Source: an uncultured Oscillospiraceae bacterium
Lineage (GTDB): Bacteria; Bacillota; Clostridia; Oscillospirales; Oscillospiraceae
Reading direction: 5' to 3'
Length of the DNA stretch: 47,754 nucleotides
NCBI GenBank assembly: GCA_947599925.1
Contig: CANQFT010000015.1
Location: 1-47,754, forward strand
Within the stretch, counting starts at the first letter, position 1. Every line of letters begins with the position of its first letter. Position numbers and translations under genes: made by a program. Positions 13,657 through 22,800 of the stretch are shown in pieces. The notes under the pieces are model-generated. The model had not been told where the DNA came from, did no database searches, and saw only the letters and a list, made by a program, of their open reading frames with translations.

Positions 13657-16299
13657 TCAGTTTAGCCCATATTTGACCTTGATCCTGTCCAACTTCTCCA
13701 GCATCGGTTCCGCGCCGAACCAGAGGAATACCACCGTCGCGGCGGCATGGATGCAGTCCATGGGAAACCCGGACAGGTAATAGGTCAGCAGGATCTTCCA
13801 GTTGAGTTCCCGCGCCCAGATCAGAGCGGACGCGGGATTCATGATGCCGCCGTAGACCAGAATGGCCATCAGAGCGCCGAACACACACAGGGCCGACCGG
13901 CTGCGGCGGAGCAGCCCCTTGCGGAACAGCACCCCCGCCAGGAACCCGATGATCCCCATGGCGAACATCTGCCAGGGGGTCCAGGGCCCCTGGGAGAACA
14001 GCATATTGGACGCCAGCATGGTCATACTGCCCACCAGGAACCCGGTCTCGCCGCCGAAGGCCACGCCCGCGATGATCGTCAGCGCTAGGACCGGCTTGAA
14101 CTCCGGCAGCATAAACAGGGCCGCCCGTCCGGCCACGCCGATGGCGCAGAGCGCCGCGATGACCACCAGCTCCCGCGCCTGGGGCTTGCGCCCCTCGAAC
14201 GCCAGGAAAAAGGGAAGCATCGTCTCCAGCAGGATCAGCAGGGAGATGAAATAGTATTTCTTCCCGCCCAGATAGTACACGCCGATAAACAGCGTCAGGG
14301 GGATCAACAGCAGGATGAGCGCCGCTCCCACCAAAGTGCGTTTTGTCAGCTTGCGCTTTTCCCGTGGGGTCTGGATCAGATCGTCAGGCCGGACGTGCCG
14401 GCGGCTGACACAGACGGCAAATGCAAACAGCGCGGCCAAAAACACGGCGTATGACCGCATCTGGTCTCCGGCCAGGGCAGTCATCCCCTCCGCGCCAAGG
14501 AGCCGCGTCAGGTCGGCCGCCCCCATGAACCGGAGAAACAGCACCGCCACGACAGCGCCGGATAGAACTGCCCCCAGCCTGCGCCACCAGGGCAGTTTTT
14601 TGGGCTTCCAGTCCGCCGTGTCCTCCGCCGGATCCGGCAGAGGGGGGATGTCCCTGGGCAGTTTTGCGGATGGGGGCAACGCGCCGCCGCAGGCGTAGAT
14701 CACGTCCTCCGCCGTCACCGCTCCGGGCAGCAGGGCGCGGGCCATGCGGTCAGCCGACGTGGTGTAGAAATTGTTGCCTGGAAAGAAGGCGCGGGGAGGG
14801 GCCTCGGTGACGATCCCGCCGTCAAAGAAGAGGGCGCACCGGTGGGCGTACCGGGCGCAGAACTCGACGTCGTGGCTCACCATCACCACGGCGATGCCCC
14901 GTTGGAGCAACGCCTGCAATATTTCCGCGAACACCTGCTTGAACTCGGCGTCCAGCCCCTTGGTGGGCTCGTCCAGCAACAGGATCTGGGGGTCCAACAG
15001 CAGTACCTTGGCCAGCGCCGCCCGCTGCTGTTCTCCGCCGGACAGGTCGTAGGGGTGGCGGTCCAGAAGATCGTCCAACCGGCAGAGGGCGGCCACATAG
15101 GACACCTTGGCGTCTTGCGTCTTCCGGGCCAGCTTTTTCCCACTCAGGATCTCGTACAGATCCTCCCGCACCGTCTTTTTTACAAAGAGGGCCTTGGGAT
15201 CCTGGGGCAGCATCCCCACCGCGCCGTGGGCGGTCACCTGGCCCCGGTAGGGCTCCAGCAGACCGGAGAGCAGCTTGAGGCTGGTGGTCTTACCGGCGCC
15301 GTTGCCACCCAGCAGGGCCAGGAACTCTCCCCGCCGGAGGTCGAGAGACAGCCCCTTCACCACATCGGGCAGGTCTTTTTCGTACCTGAACCAGAGCCCC
15401 TGGCAGGAGATGGCCTCCTCTTTTCCGCAGGGAGGGATCCGCTCCTCCGGCAGCGCCCGGAGCGTGTGCCCGGCGGCAAAGGACGCCAGCCAGTCCCGGC
15501 CCTCCCGGACGGTGACGGGGGCGGGGCTGTCGTTCTCCACCGCCGCCCACACCCGCATGGCGGTGGGCATGGCCAGGAACATGGCGTGACCGGCGGAGCG
15601 CAGGTCTGTCCCGACCTGCTGGGGCGTACCCGCGCACAGAATACGTCCCCGGTCCATCACCGCCACACGAGTGGCCAAGGGGAACGCCTCCTCCAGCCGG
15701 TGCTCGGTCAGCAGGATGGTGGTGCCCAGCTCCCGGTTGATCTTGCCCAGGGTGGCCAGGAAGTCCGAGGCGGCGACGGGGTCCAGCTGGGCGGTGGGCT
15801 CGTCCAGGATGAGGACGGCGGGCTGCATGACCATGATAGACGCCAGGTTCAAAAGCTGTTTCTGCCCGCCGGAGAGCTCGGTCACGTTTTTGTAGAACCA
15901 GGTCTGGATGCCGAAGAAGGAGGCCATTTCCGCCACTCGGCGGCGGATGGCGGGGGTGTCGTATCCCAAGCTCTCCAGGCCGAAGGCCAGCTCGTGCCAC
16001 ACCTTGTCGGTGACGATCTGATCGTCCGGGGACTGCTGGACAAAGCCGATGGCCCCGCTCTGCTCCCGCTGGTCCAGACTGTCCAGAGGCCGTCCCTCAA
16101 AGAGGATCTCCCCGGACCGCGCCCCGTGGGGGGCCAGCACGGTCTTGAGCTGCCGCAGCAGGGTGGACTTGCCGCAGCCGGAGGGGCCGCAGAGGACCAG
16201 GAACTCTCCCCGCTCCACCGTCAGGCACACGCCGTCCAGTGCCCTGGTCCTCTGCTCCGGGTAGGAGAAGGTCAGGTCCCGGATCGCAAACGCCTCCAT
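13657..16299 (-). CDS. ECF transporter: two ATPase domains fused to an S component
   Basis: 880 residues. ATG at 16299 was chosen because AAAGGAGGAGG lies just upstream, inside the end of the EcfT gene (28-bp overlap). First ATPase: Walker [10 protein letters not shown] (38-46), LSGGQ (142-146), Walker B LILDEP (163-168), switch His200. Second: GGNGAGKTT (331-339), LSGGE (419-423), LLLDEP (440-445), His476. A linker with two hydrophobic segments follows (about 575-630), then a C-terminal membrane domain (about 655-862) with several helices that looks like an ECF substrate-capture subunit. With EcfT it would form a complete ECF importer from two polypeptides. The operon's cobalamin riboswitch points to cobalamin or another corrinoid as substrate (inference). 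ECF ATPases and S subunits are usually separate proteins. Confidence 0.92.
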   Translation of the reverse strand: MEAFAIRDLTFSYPEQRTRALDGVCLTVERGEFLVLCGPSGCGKSTLLRQLKTVLAPHGARSGEILFEGRPLDSLDQREQSGAIGFVQQSPDDQIVTDKVWHELAFGLESLGYDTPAIRRRVAEMASFFGIQTWFYKNVTELSGGQKQLLNLASIMVMQPAVLILDEPTAQLDPVAASDFLATLGKINRELGTTILLTEHRLEEAFPLATRVAVMDRGRILCAGTPQQVGTDLRSAGHAMFLAMPTAMRVWAAVENDSPAPVTVREGRDWLASFAAGHTLRALPEERIPPCGKEEAISCQGLWFRYEKDLPDVVKGLSLDLRRGEFLALLGGNGAGKTTSLKLLSGLLEPYRGQVTAHGAVGMLPQDPKALFVKKTVREDLYEILSGKKLARKTQDAKVSYVAALCRLDDLLDRHPYDLSGGEQQRAALAKVLLLDPQILLLDEPTKGLDAEFKQVFAEILQALLQRGIAVVMVSHDVEFCARYAHRCALFFDGGIVTEAPPRAFFPGNNFYTTSADRMARALLPGAVTAEDVIYACGGALPPSAKLPRDIPPLPDPAEDTADWKPKKLPWWRRLGAVLSGAVVAVLFLRFMGAADLTRLLGAEGMTALAGDQMRSYAVFLAALFAFAVCVSRRHVRPDDLIQTPREKRKLTKRTLVGAALILLLIPLTLFIGVYYLGGKKYYFISLLILLETMLPFFLAFEGRKPQARELVVIAALCAIGVAGRAALFMLPEFKPVLALTIIAGVAFGGETGFLVGSMTMLASNMLFSQGPWTPWQMFAMGIIGFLAGVLFRKGLLRRSRSALCVFGALMAILVYGGIMNPASALIWARELNWKILLTYYLSGFPMDCIHAAATVVFLWFGAEPMLEKLDRIKVKYGLN

Positions 16300-17168
16300 A
16301 CGGCCTCCTCCTTTCGATCCAAGATCACCGGCGTCAGACACAGCGCGGCGTAGACCGCCTGAAAACAGACGGCCAGCGGGGTCACGGACGCCCCTTTCAT
16401 GGTGGGATAGTAGCGCCAGTACAGTCCTCCGGCGGCCCAGCCGCAGAGGATAAAAAAGCCGCAGAACAGCAGCCACGCCAGCAGGGCCTTGTCCCGGTCG
16501 TCAAAGCGGTAGATGGAAAAGGCCGTGCGCCCAGGCAGGCCGTAGCCCCGGCTCTTCATGCTGTCCGCCGTCTCGATGGCGTTTTCCATGCTCCAGGTGA
16601 GCATGATGGACAGGATCGTCACGGCGTTGCGAAGCCGCCGGAGCAGAGGGCCGTCGGATATGTCCCGCCCCACGCACCGCTGGGCCTCCCGCACCAGCTG
16701 AAACCGCGCCTTGAACTTGGGCACGAACCGCAGTGTCATGCTGAGCACCAGACTGAGGGCGGGGATGACCCGCCCAAAGAGATAGACGAACTTATCGGAG
16801 GTCATCACGGCGGTGTAGCAGGAGAACCACAGAATGACCGCCGCCAGCATGACCGCCGCCGCGACCCCGTACAGGACGCTCTCCAGCGTCAGCGGATTGC
16901 CGCTGGGCAGATAGGTCAGCAGGGTGGCCCCCTCGTGGTTGAAGGCGGGATTTACAAGCGCCGCCATGAGCGTCATGGGCAGGAGAACGGCCAGCTGGAA
17001 CCGCGCCGCCCTGCGCCCGTTGAGGCAGATGTTGTATGCCGCCGCGCAGCCCAGAGAGATGACCAGACTGGCCGGGTGCAGGAAGAACATGGTGAAGATC
17101 AGCACCAGGGCAAAATAGCAAAAGTTGACGACAGGATGGCAGCTGGAAAACGCGTCACGGTAGAGGAT
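16272..17168 (-). CDS. ECF transporter T component (EcfT/CbiQ-like), apparent AUC start
   Basis: Membrane subunit coupling the ATPases to the S component. About 298 residues with several hydrophobic segments and the coupling-helix motif ADSMKSRGYG near the cytoplasmic loop. The reading frame extends left of the first GTG (17105) to an in-frame TGA at 17177. The extra codons give RDAFSSCHPVVNF, the usual EcfT N-terminus. A perfect ribosome site GGGAGGTGA (17183-17175) sits 6 nt before ATC at 17168, exactly where ATG would be expected, and no ATG, GTG or TTG exists between. So the start is either a rare AUC codon, an ATG-to-ATC mutation, or a base error. The alternatives, GTG 17105 or ATG 17090, lack ribosome sites and would delete conserved sequence. 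The 3' end overlaps the ATPase gene, suggesting coupled translation. Confidence 0.85.
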   Translation of the reverse strand: MLYRDAFSSCHPVVNFCYFALVLIFTMFFLHPASLVISLGCAAAYNICLNGRRAARFQLAVLLPMTLMAALVNPAFNHEGATLLTYLPSGNPLTLESVLYGVAAAVMLAAVILWFSCYTAVMTSDKFVYLFGRVIPALSLVLSMTLRFVPKFKARFQLVREAQRCVGRDISDGPLLRRLRNAVTILSIMLTWSMENAIETADSMKSRGYGLPGRTAFSIYRFDDRDKALLAWLLFCGFFILCGWAAGGLYWRYYPTMKGASVTPLAVCFQAVYAALCLTPVILDRKEEAVWRRLRSGT

Positions 17169-17247
17169 AGCTCGTCACCTCCCAGAGAAATACGGCGGCC
17201 CACACGGTTCGGGCGGCACTTTTCTCCGCGCCCCGCGCGGGTATCTT

Positions 17248-18147
17248 TCAGCCTCCGATGGCGTTGAAGCCGCCGATGTCCGCGCCCAGGTCGCAGGTGT
17301 ACTCCCAGCAGACCACATCGCCGTCCTGGAGCCGATAGCGGGAACAGCCGTAATTGGGGAACCACTCGTTTACCTTGTACATCCATCCGGACAGCTCGCC
17401 GCAGTCGAATTCATACAGGTTTTGGATGCCCTCGATGTAGGCGCTGTTATACATGGGCGTGTCGGTGAACTCCATGTGGATGCCCTGTTGCTTGCAGGTG
17501 CGCTGGAGGACGTTGAACACGCTCTCTCCCTCATAGAATGTGACCGTGACAGCCGGCAGGATCCAGCCGTCCTCCGGCACCAGCTCCGCCTTCTCCGGGT
17601 CCAGCCACTCCATGTGGTCGAGTATGGCGGCGCAGGAGATGGACAGGGTGCAGGTATGCGCCTGGTCGGAGAGCTCCGCGTCCTGGGGCTCCACCGGCAG
17701 GGGCTTGCCCTCCGGCGCCGGGTCGGTGAGGTATTTGTCCTTCCCGGTCTCCGGGTCGATGACCATGCCCTGGCTCTCGGAGTAGTCCTCGTCCCCCTCC
17801 GGGACAGTGGAGGGCGCGCCCGCTAAAGTCTGGGCCGCGTCCGCCTTCTCCTGGGCGCTCATGCCGCCGCCCAGCCCGCCGGGCCGCCCCTCCGGGCGCC
17901 GATCCTCCGATGCCCCGGTGTGCTCAGCGGGCGGGGCGGGGGCCTCCGGCTGTTGGTTCGTCTCCGGCAGTTGCTCGGCCTCCGTCGTGATCTGACCCGG
18001 CGCTTGCGGGCCGGGGACCGCGTCGCCCACGACGGTCCAGCCCTGGAGGCCCGGTGCGCTGCCGCCGTACCAGAACGCCGCGGCCAGCGCCGCGATCACC
18101 AGCACCGGCGCCAGGACCTTCCACTTGTTCTTCTTCCACCAGTCCAT
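17248..18147 (-). CDS. Membrane-anchored DUF4430 protein (transcobalamin beta-domain-like)
   Basis: 299 residues. Start ATG 18147 follows AGAGGGA. A short basic N-terminus and one membrane helix (about 10-28, LAPVLVIAALAAAFWYG) lead into a low-complexity Pro/Glu/Gly linker to about 165, then a DUF4430-like domain to the end (YEGESVFNVLQRTC, GELSGWMYKVNEWFPNYG, LQDGDVVCWEYT). DUF4430 is the family of the beta-domain of animal intrinsic factor and transcobalamin, which closes over the corrinoid. Three or more Cys in the domain could form disulphides outside the cell. Position just upstream of the importer suggests a membrane-proximal handover protein (inference). It follows the alpha-barrel gene by 12 bp. 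Confidence 0.85.
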   Translation of the reverse strand: MDWWKKNKWKVLAPVLVIAALAAAFWYGGSAPGLQGWTVVGDAVPGPQAPGQITTEAEQLPETNQQPEAPAPPAEHTGASEDRRPEGRPGGLGGGMSAQEKADAAQTLAGAPSTVPEGDEDYSESQGMVIDPETGKDKYLTDPAPEGKPLPVEPQDAELSDQAHTCTLSISCAAILDHMEWLDPEKAELVPEDGWILPAVTVTFYEGESVFNVLQRTCKQQGIHMEFTDTPMYNSAYIEGIQNLYEFDCGELSGWMYKVNEWFPNYGCSRYRLQDGDVVCWEYTCDLGADIGGFNAIGG

Positions 18148-18159
18148 AGGCCGTCCCTC

Positions 18160-19824
18160 TTACAGCAGCCGGGCCGTGCCCAGCAGGTTGAAGAGCATCT
18201 GCGCCATCTCGCACCGCTTCACCGCCGCCTTGGGCCGGATGGTCAGGGCGGGATCGTCCAGGATACCCTCTCGATAGCACACCGCCAGGCCCCCTCTGGC
18301 CCAGGTGGAGGCGGTGATGTAGTCGCTGAATTGGGCCAGCACGTTCCGCACCGCCCCGTCGTCCAGGTCGGTGTCCACGCCGCACAGCTTGGCCGCCCTG
18401 GACACCATGGCCGCGCCCTCCTCGCGGGTCACCGTGCCCAAGGGGTCAAACTTGCCGCCGCCCACGCCGTTGATGATACCGCTGGCGCTGGCCGCGCCCA
18501 CCTCTCCGGCGTACCACGCGGAGGCGGGCACGTCGCTGAACTTGTCCGTGATCTGGGGCGTCAGGCCCAGGGTCCGCACCACCATGGCGGCGAACTCCGC
18601 CCGGGTCATGGTGTCCTCCGGATTGAACAGGCCGTCGGAGCCCTTCAGGATGCCCCTGGCCGCCAGAGCCTCGATGGCTGTCTGGTTGGGGTGGGCGTTC
18701 TCCCCGGACACGTCGGGAAAGGTCTTGCCGGGGCTTGTCACCGCCGGCTTCTTTACCGCCGGGTCCTTGCCGGGAAGGCCCGGCTGGACAGGCCCCGCGC
18801 CGGGGCCGGCGTGGATGACCACGTCGTCCATCCGGTAGAGGCTGGACTGATTTTTCTGCGCCCGCAGTGCCGCCACCAGACCGTAGAGCCCCTGCTCCGC
18901 CGCCATCTGGTTGGAACCGGCGCCGGAGGTGGTGTGCTGGAAGCCGCCGCCGCTCTGCCGAAAGCCCATCAGGCTGTCCAGCAGGGTCTTGCCGTTTTTC
19001 ACGAACCGGGGATCGTCCAGGTCGATCCCCAGCTCGCACAGGGCCACGATCACCTGCACCACGCTCTCCGAGTTGGTGGAGCCCCAGCTGGCGTAGCCGC
19101 CATCGGCGTCCTGCATCCCGCTCAGACAGGCCAGGGCCTCCTTGGTGGCCTCCGCCACCGCCGGCTGATCCTGATACTTGGCCAGCGCCTGGAGGGCCAT
19201 GCCGGTGATGTCCGGGTCGGAGCGGCCACCTTTGTTCTCCTCCGTGGCGCCGCCCAGCAGGGACCAGCCGCCGTCGGGCAGCTGGCAGTCCAGGATGCGG
19301 TCGATGTAGAGTTGCCGGGTGGCCTGGGTCCCGGCCTCCGGGTCAAGGGGAACATCATAGTTCCCGCAGTCCAGGGCGATCAGCGCCCAGGTGGGGCCGT
19401 TGATGCCCTGCCAGATGGTCTTGTCGTAGTCGCCCAGCGGCTTGGTCAGGTCGTAGCCCGCCACGTCCGTGGGGTCGGCGCCGATGGCGGTCAGGGCCAC
19501 GATGACCCGGCTGTACTCCGTGTACTTCTTCTCGTGGAGCACGCCGCCGCAGGCTTTGACATACTCCTCCACGGTGCGGTAGTAGTCGTCCCAATAGGAC
19601 TGCGGGACCGCGTACCCGCTGCGGGCCAGGCCGATGATGGCCCACTCGCCGCCGATGGGACCCACTTGGGGGCGGCTCACCGTCTGGACCAGATACGCCG
19701 CTGTGTCCTGAACGGCGGCCTCCAAAGCCCTGTTGTTGACCGCGGCGGAAGCGCGCGCCGTCAGGCCCAGAAGCAGGGCCAGTGTGAGCAGAAAGCCCAG
19801 TCCTCTTTGCCCGCGCTGTTTCAT
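18160..19824 (-). CDS. Secreted alpha/alpha-barrel SLH protein (intrinsic factor alpha-domain-like)
   Basis: 554 residues. ATG 19824 follows AAGGAGGG. Signal peptide 1 to about 28 (ARASA-AV). Residues 30-340 form a prenyltransferase/squalene-cyclase-type helical repeat region with repeated DGGW-like turns (QLPDGGWSLL 181-190, DADGGYASWG 239-248, QSGGGFQ 290-296) and a PDITGMALQAL segment (204-214) like the D-T-A-M-A stretch of the intrinsic factor alpha-domain. Residues about 370-550 are three SLH modules that would dock it to the cell wall. In animal intrinsic factor this fold and DUF4430 share one chain and sandwich the vitamin between them. Here they are separate genes of one riboswitch-controlled operon. 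An enzymatic role in terpenoid cyclisation is unlikely for a secreted SLH protein lacking visible DXDD or DDXXD motifs. Confidence 0.85.
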   Translation of the reverse strand: MKQRGQRGLGFLLTLALLLGLTARASAAVNNRALEAAVQDTAAYLVQTVSRPQVGPIGGEWAIIGLARSGYAVPQSYWDDYYRTVEEYVKACGGVLHEKKYTEYSRVIVALTAIGADPTDVAGYDLTKPLGDYDKTIWQGINGPTWALIALDCGNYDVPLDPEAGTQATRQLYIDRILDCQLPDGGWSLLGGATEENKGGRSDPDITGMALQALAKYQDQPAVAEATKEALACLSGMQDADGGYASWGSTNSESVVQVIVALCELGIDLDDPRFVKNGKTLLDSLMGFRQSGGGFQHTTSGAGSNQMAAEQGLYGLVAALRAQKNQSSLYRMDDVVIHAGPGAGPVQPGLPGKDPAVKKPAVTSPGKTFPDVSGENAHPNQTAIEALAARGILKGSDGLFNPEDTMTRAEFAAMVVRTLGLTPQITDKFSDVPASAWYAGEVGAASASGIINGVGGGKFDPLGTVTREEGAAMVSRAAKLCGVDTDLDDGAVRNVLAQFSDYITASTWARGGLAVCYREGILDDPALTIRPKAAVKRCEMAQMLFNLLGTARLL

Positions 19825-19852
19825 ATGACGTATTCCCTCCTTAATGAGCCGG

Positions 19853-22800
19853 TCACGCCACGATCATGCGGACCACGCGTTCCAGGACCGCCGCCACCTC
19901 GGCCCGCGTGGCGTCGCCCGCCGGATCAAGTCTGCCGCCGTCCTTGCCCTGGATGAGCCCCGCGCCCACGGCCCACTTCACCGCGTCGGAGGCATATCCG
20001 GAGACCGCGTCACCGTCGGCAAAGCCGTCCAGATCGTCCGAGGCCGTCCCATCCATGCCCAGATCTTTGGCATAGCGCCACAGCATGGTGGCCAGCTGTT
20101 CCCTGGTGATGTCGCCGTCGGGCTCGAACCGTCCGCCATAGCCCTCCACGATGCCGTGCCCACTGGCCCAGGCCACGCCCTCGGTATACCAGGTGCCGTC
20201 CGCCACATCGGTGAACGCGCCGGTCGCCTCCGCGTCCTGCTCGCCCTCCAGCCGCCACAGCACCGTGGCCATCATGCCGCGGGTCATGGGGGCGTCGGGG
20301 GAGAAGGCGTTTCCGCCGGTGCCGTTGAACAGCGCGTGACCGCTGGCGAAGTCCACCGCCCCGGCGTACCAGGCGCTGTCCGCAACATCGGAGAAATCGG
20401 CGCTGCTGTGGATGACCCTCACCGTGCAAGAGCCGTCCAGCAGGGCCTTGATCTGGCCGTTCTCCACCAGGGACTTCCTCACCACCGTCTCGGCGCCGTC
20501 GGGCCCCACGAGAACCAGAACTTCTCCCTCCGCCGCCGGCACTCCGACCTTGAGGCCGCCGGTGACGTTCTCCGCCGCCTTGCCGTTGACAGCCGCCTGA
20601 ACGGAGATCCTGCCCTTTTCATCCTTTTCCATGCTCAGCTCGAACGCGTCGCTCTGCGCCAGCCCCAGGTCTTTCATTCCCCGCGCGGCAAGGCTGACGC
20701 TGCCGAGTCCGCACTCCAACCGCAGACCGGCGGAGCGGTCTGCCACCTTGTCCACCTGACCGGCGGTCAGCGTGACGGTGACGGAAGCCACGTCCGCCGC
20801 GCTCTCGTCCGGCGTGATGACCACATAGCCTGTGGCGCCCGTGGGAATATCCCCATCCTGAACGGTCACCTTGGCCTTGCCGCCGGACACCTCGGTCCTG
20901 GCCGGAGTTTTGCGCGCTTCGGCGCGGCTGGCCCCGCCGCCGGTGGCCCCGTCCGGCGCCTTGAGCCATGCGTTGTGGTAGGCGCTGTCGCCCAGGGCGG
21001 GGAAACTTGCTTCGCCCAGCTTATCCCAGTCGGCCACTTCGTAGGCGTAGTCGTTCACATAGTGGAGGACGACCTTGTCATTGTTGTGCAATATCTGTTC
21101 GGCGACACTGTCCAGCGCGTGATCCCCGTTGAGCGTGTACATCCAACCGGAGCGGGGGCCGTTGGTCATCTCCGCCAGCCGGTGACCGCCCATGGAAGAC
21201 GGCGCATAGATGGCGGTGATGTAGTTGCCGCTGGGGTTTTCGTAGTCGATGCCTGCCCGCTCCAAAGCCGTTTCCAACAGGTCCAGGACCGTGTCGCCCC
21301 TCTGCATGGTGTAGGTGCGGGTGGGGATCCAGGTCTGGTACTCCGCGCCCTTATAATCGCCGTTGCCCAGGTCGATGCCGTCGTTTTCGTCTTTCAGCTC
21401 TGCGAGGCTGGATCCGATGAGACGGAAGGACACCTGAATATCGTGATTTGCGCTTGACCCGCCGCCCCCTCCGGAATCTTGCTGCTTCTCTTTCCAGACG
21501 GCGGTCAGGGTGATGCCGTCCATCCAGCTCTCATAGGCGGAATAGTACCTCTGGCCCTCATATCGCCAGCCTGCGAACTCACGCGTATAATTTCCAAGCC
21601 CCGGATGGGGAACAGGAAACTCCGCGCCGACCATACCATTGTCGTAGGTCAATGTGAGCGTGGCATAGCCTGTCAATTCTCCCTTCTCATCATGATGCGG
21701 ATCCAAAAGCCCGCCATTGGCATCAAGTATAACTTCTTTTGTTTTCTGTTGCCCGGCGGAGTTTGTCAGGCTGATATAATATATCGCAGGCTCTTTTTCG
21801 CCGCTTTGCAGAATGATACGCAGCATCTGGTGTTCGGGCATCTCGAAGAATGTGCATACTTTAGAATACACATCGTTGATATAAACATTTTCTTCTGAGG
21901 AATCCACCAGCACGGTGAAGCCGCCGGAAACTTCAGCATCGTATTCATACTTTCCGTCCTCAAGCTTCAGCGCCTTGCCATCGATCGTAATAGATGCCGG
22001 AGCATCGGTCCTCCCGACCGAAGCCGCTCCGCCGGTGTTGATGGCACGGAGGCCGGAGACCTCGGTGGATTTTTCACCGATCGCACCGTTCCAGATCATC
22101 GCGGCAGTTTGGACCTTTACATATGATACCTCGTCGAGATAGACCGGTTTGCCGCTGCTGTCCACGGCCCAATCCAAATCGAAACTGTCGTAGTGGTCTT
22201 TTCCGCCCGTAGAGGACTCTGCCTGTGTATATGGATCCACCGAAGTGTCGCTGTCCGGCCTGTTAAGGCCGATCCCCTGTATCGCTGTATCCACATATCC
22301 AAAATGGGCATCTACGGGGAGCAAATTTCCGTACTCATTTGTATCTCCGGGAGAAAGCTGGATCCCGGTAACGGTCAGGGATCTTGTGCCGTCAGGCTCG
22401 TTCTTTGCCGTTGACCAGTCAAAAAGCGGGTAATACTTTCGGGATGGAAAATTAGCTATGCTTGCGGGAGCCTTCGTTCTGGTAACTCCGCCGTCTTCCG
22501 ATAGAGTGCCGTCGCTGTAATATGTGATGGTTTTGTCCCAGATACAGGCGTTATCATAGTGGGCTGAACCGGCAAGGGCGTACCAGTCCGTACCGTTCTT
22601 GGACACCCACACCTGTCCGGGTTCCGCAAAGCCGTTGGCAGCGTTGTATGAGTTCCCGGATACGATCAGATCAACGCCATACGGGTTGCTGGGGTCATTC
22701 CTGACCGGCTCATGAAACTGATAGATGATATAGCTTCCGAAGTTGCCGACGGAATAGGGGCCGGCCAATGTAGATCCGCCGGTTTCATAACTGCCAATGG

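Noticed and set aside
18160-19824. Terpene cyclase / prenyltransferase enzyme
   Set aside because: The fold resembles that family, but the protein is secreted, SLH-anchored, lacks visible catalytic DXDD or DDXXD motifs, and lies in a cobalamin operon with DUF4430 partners.
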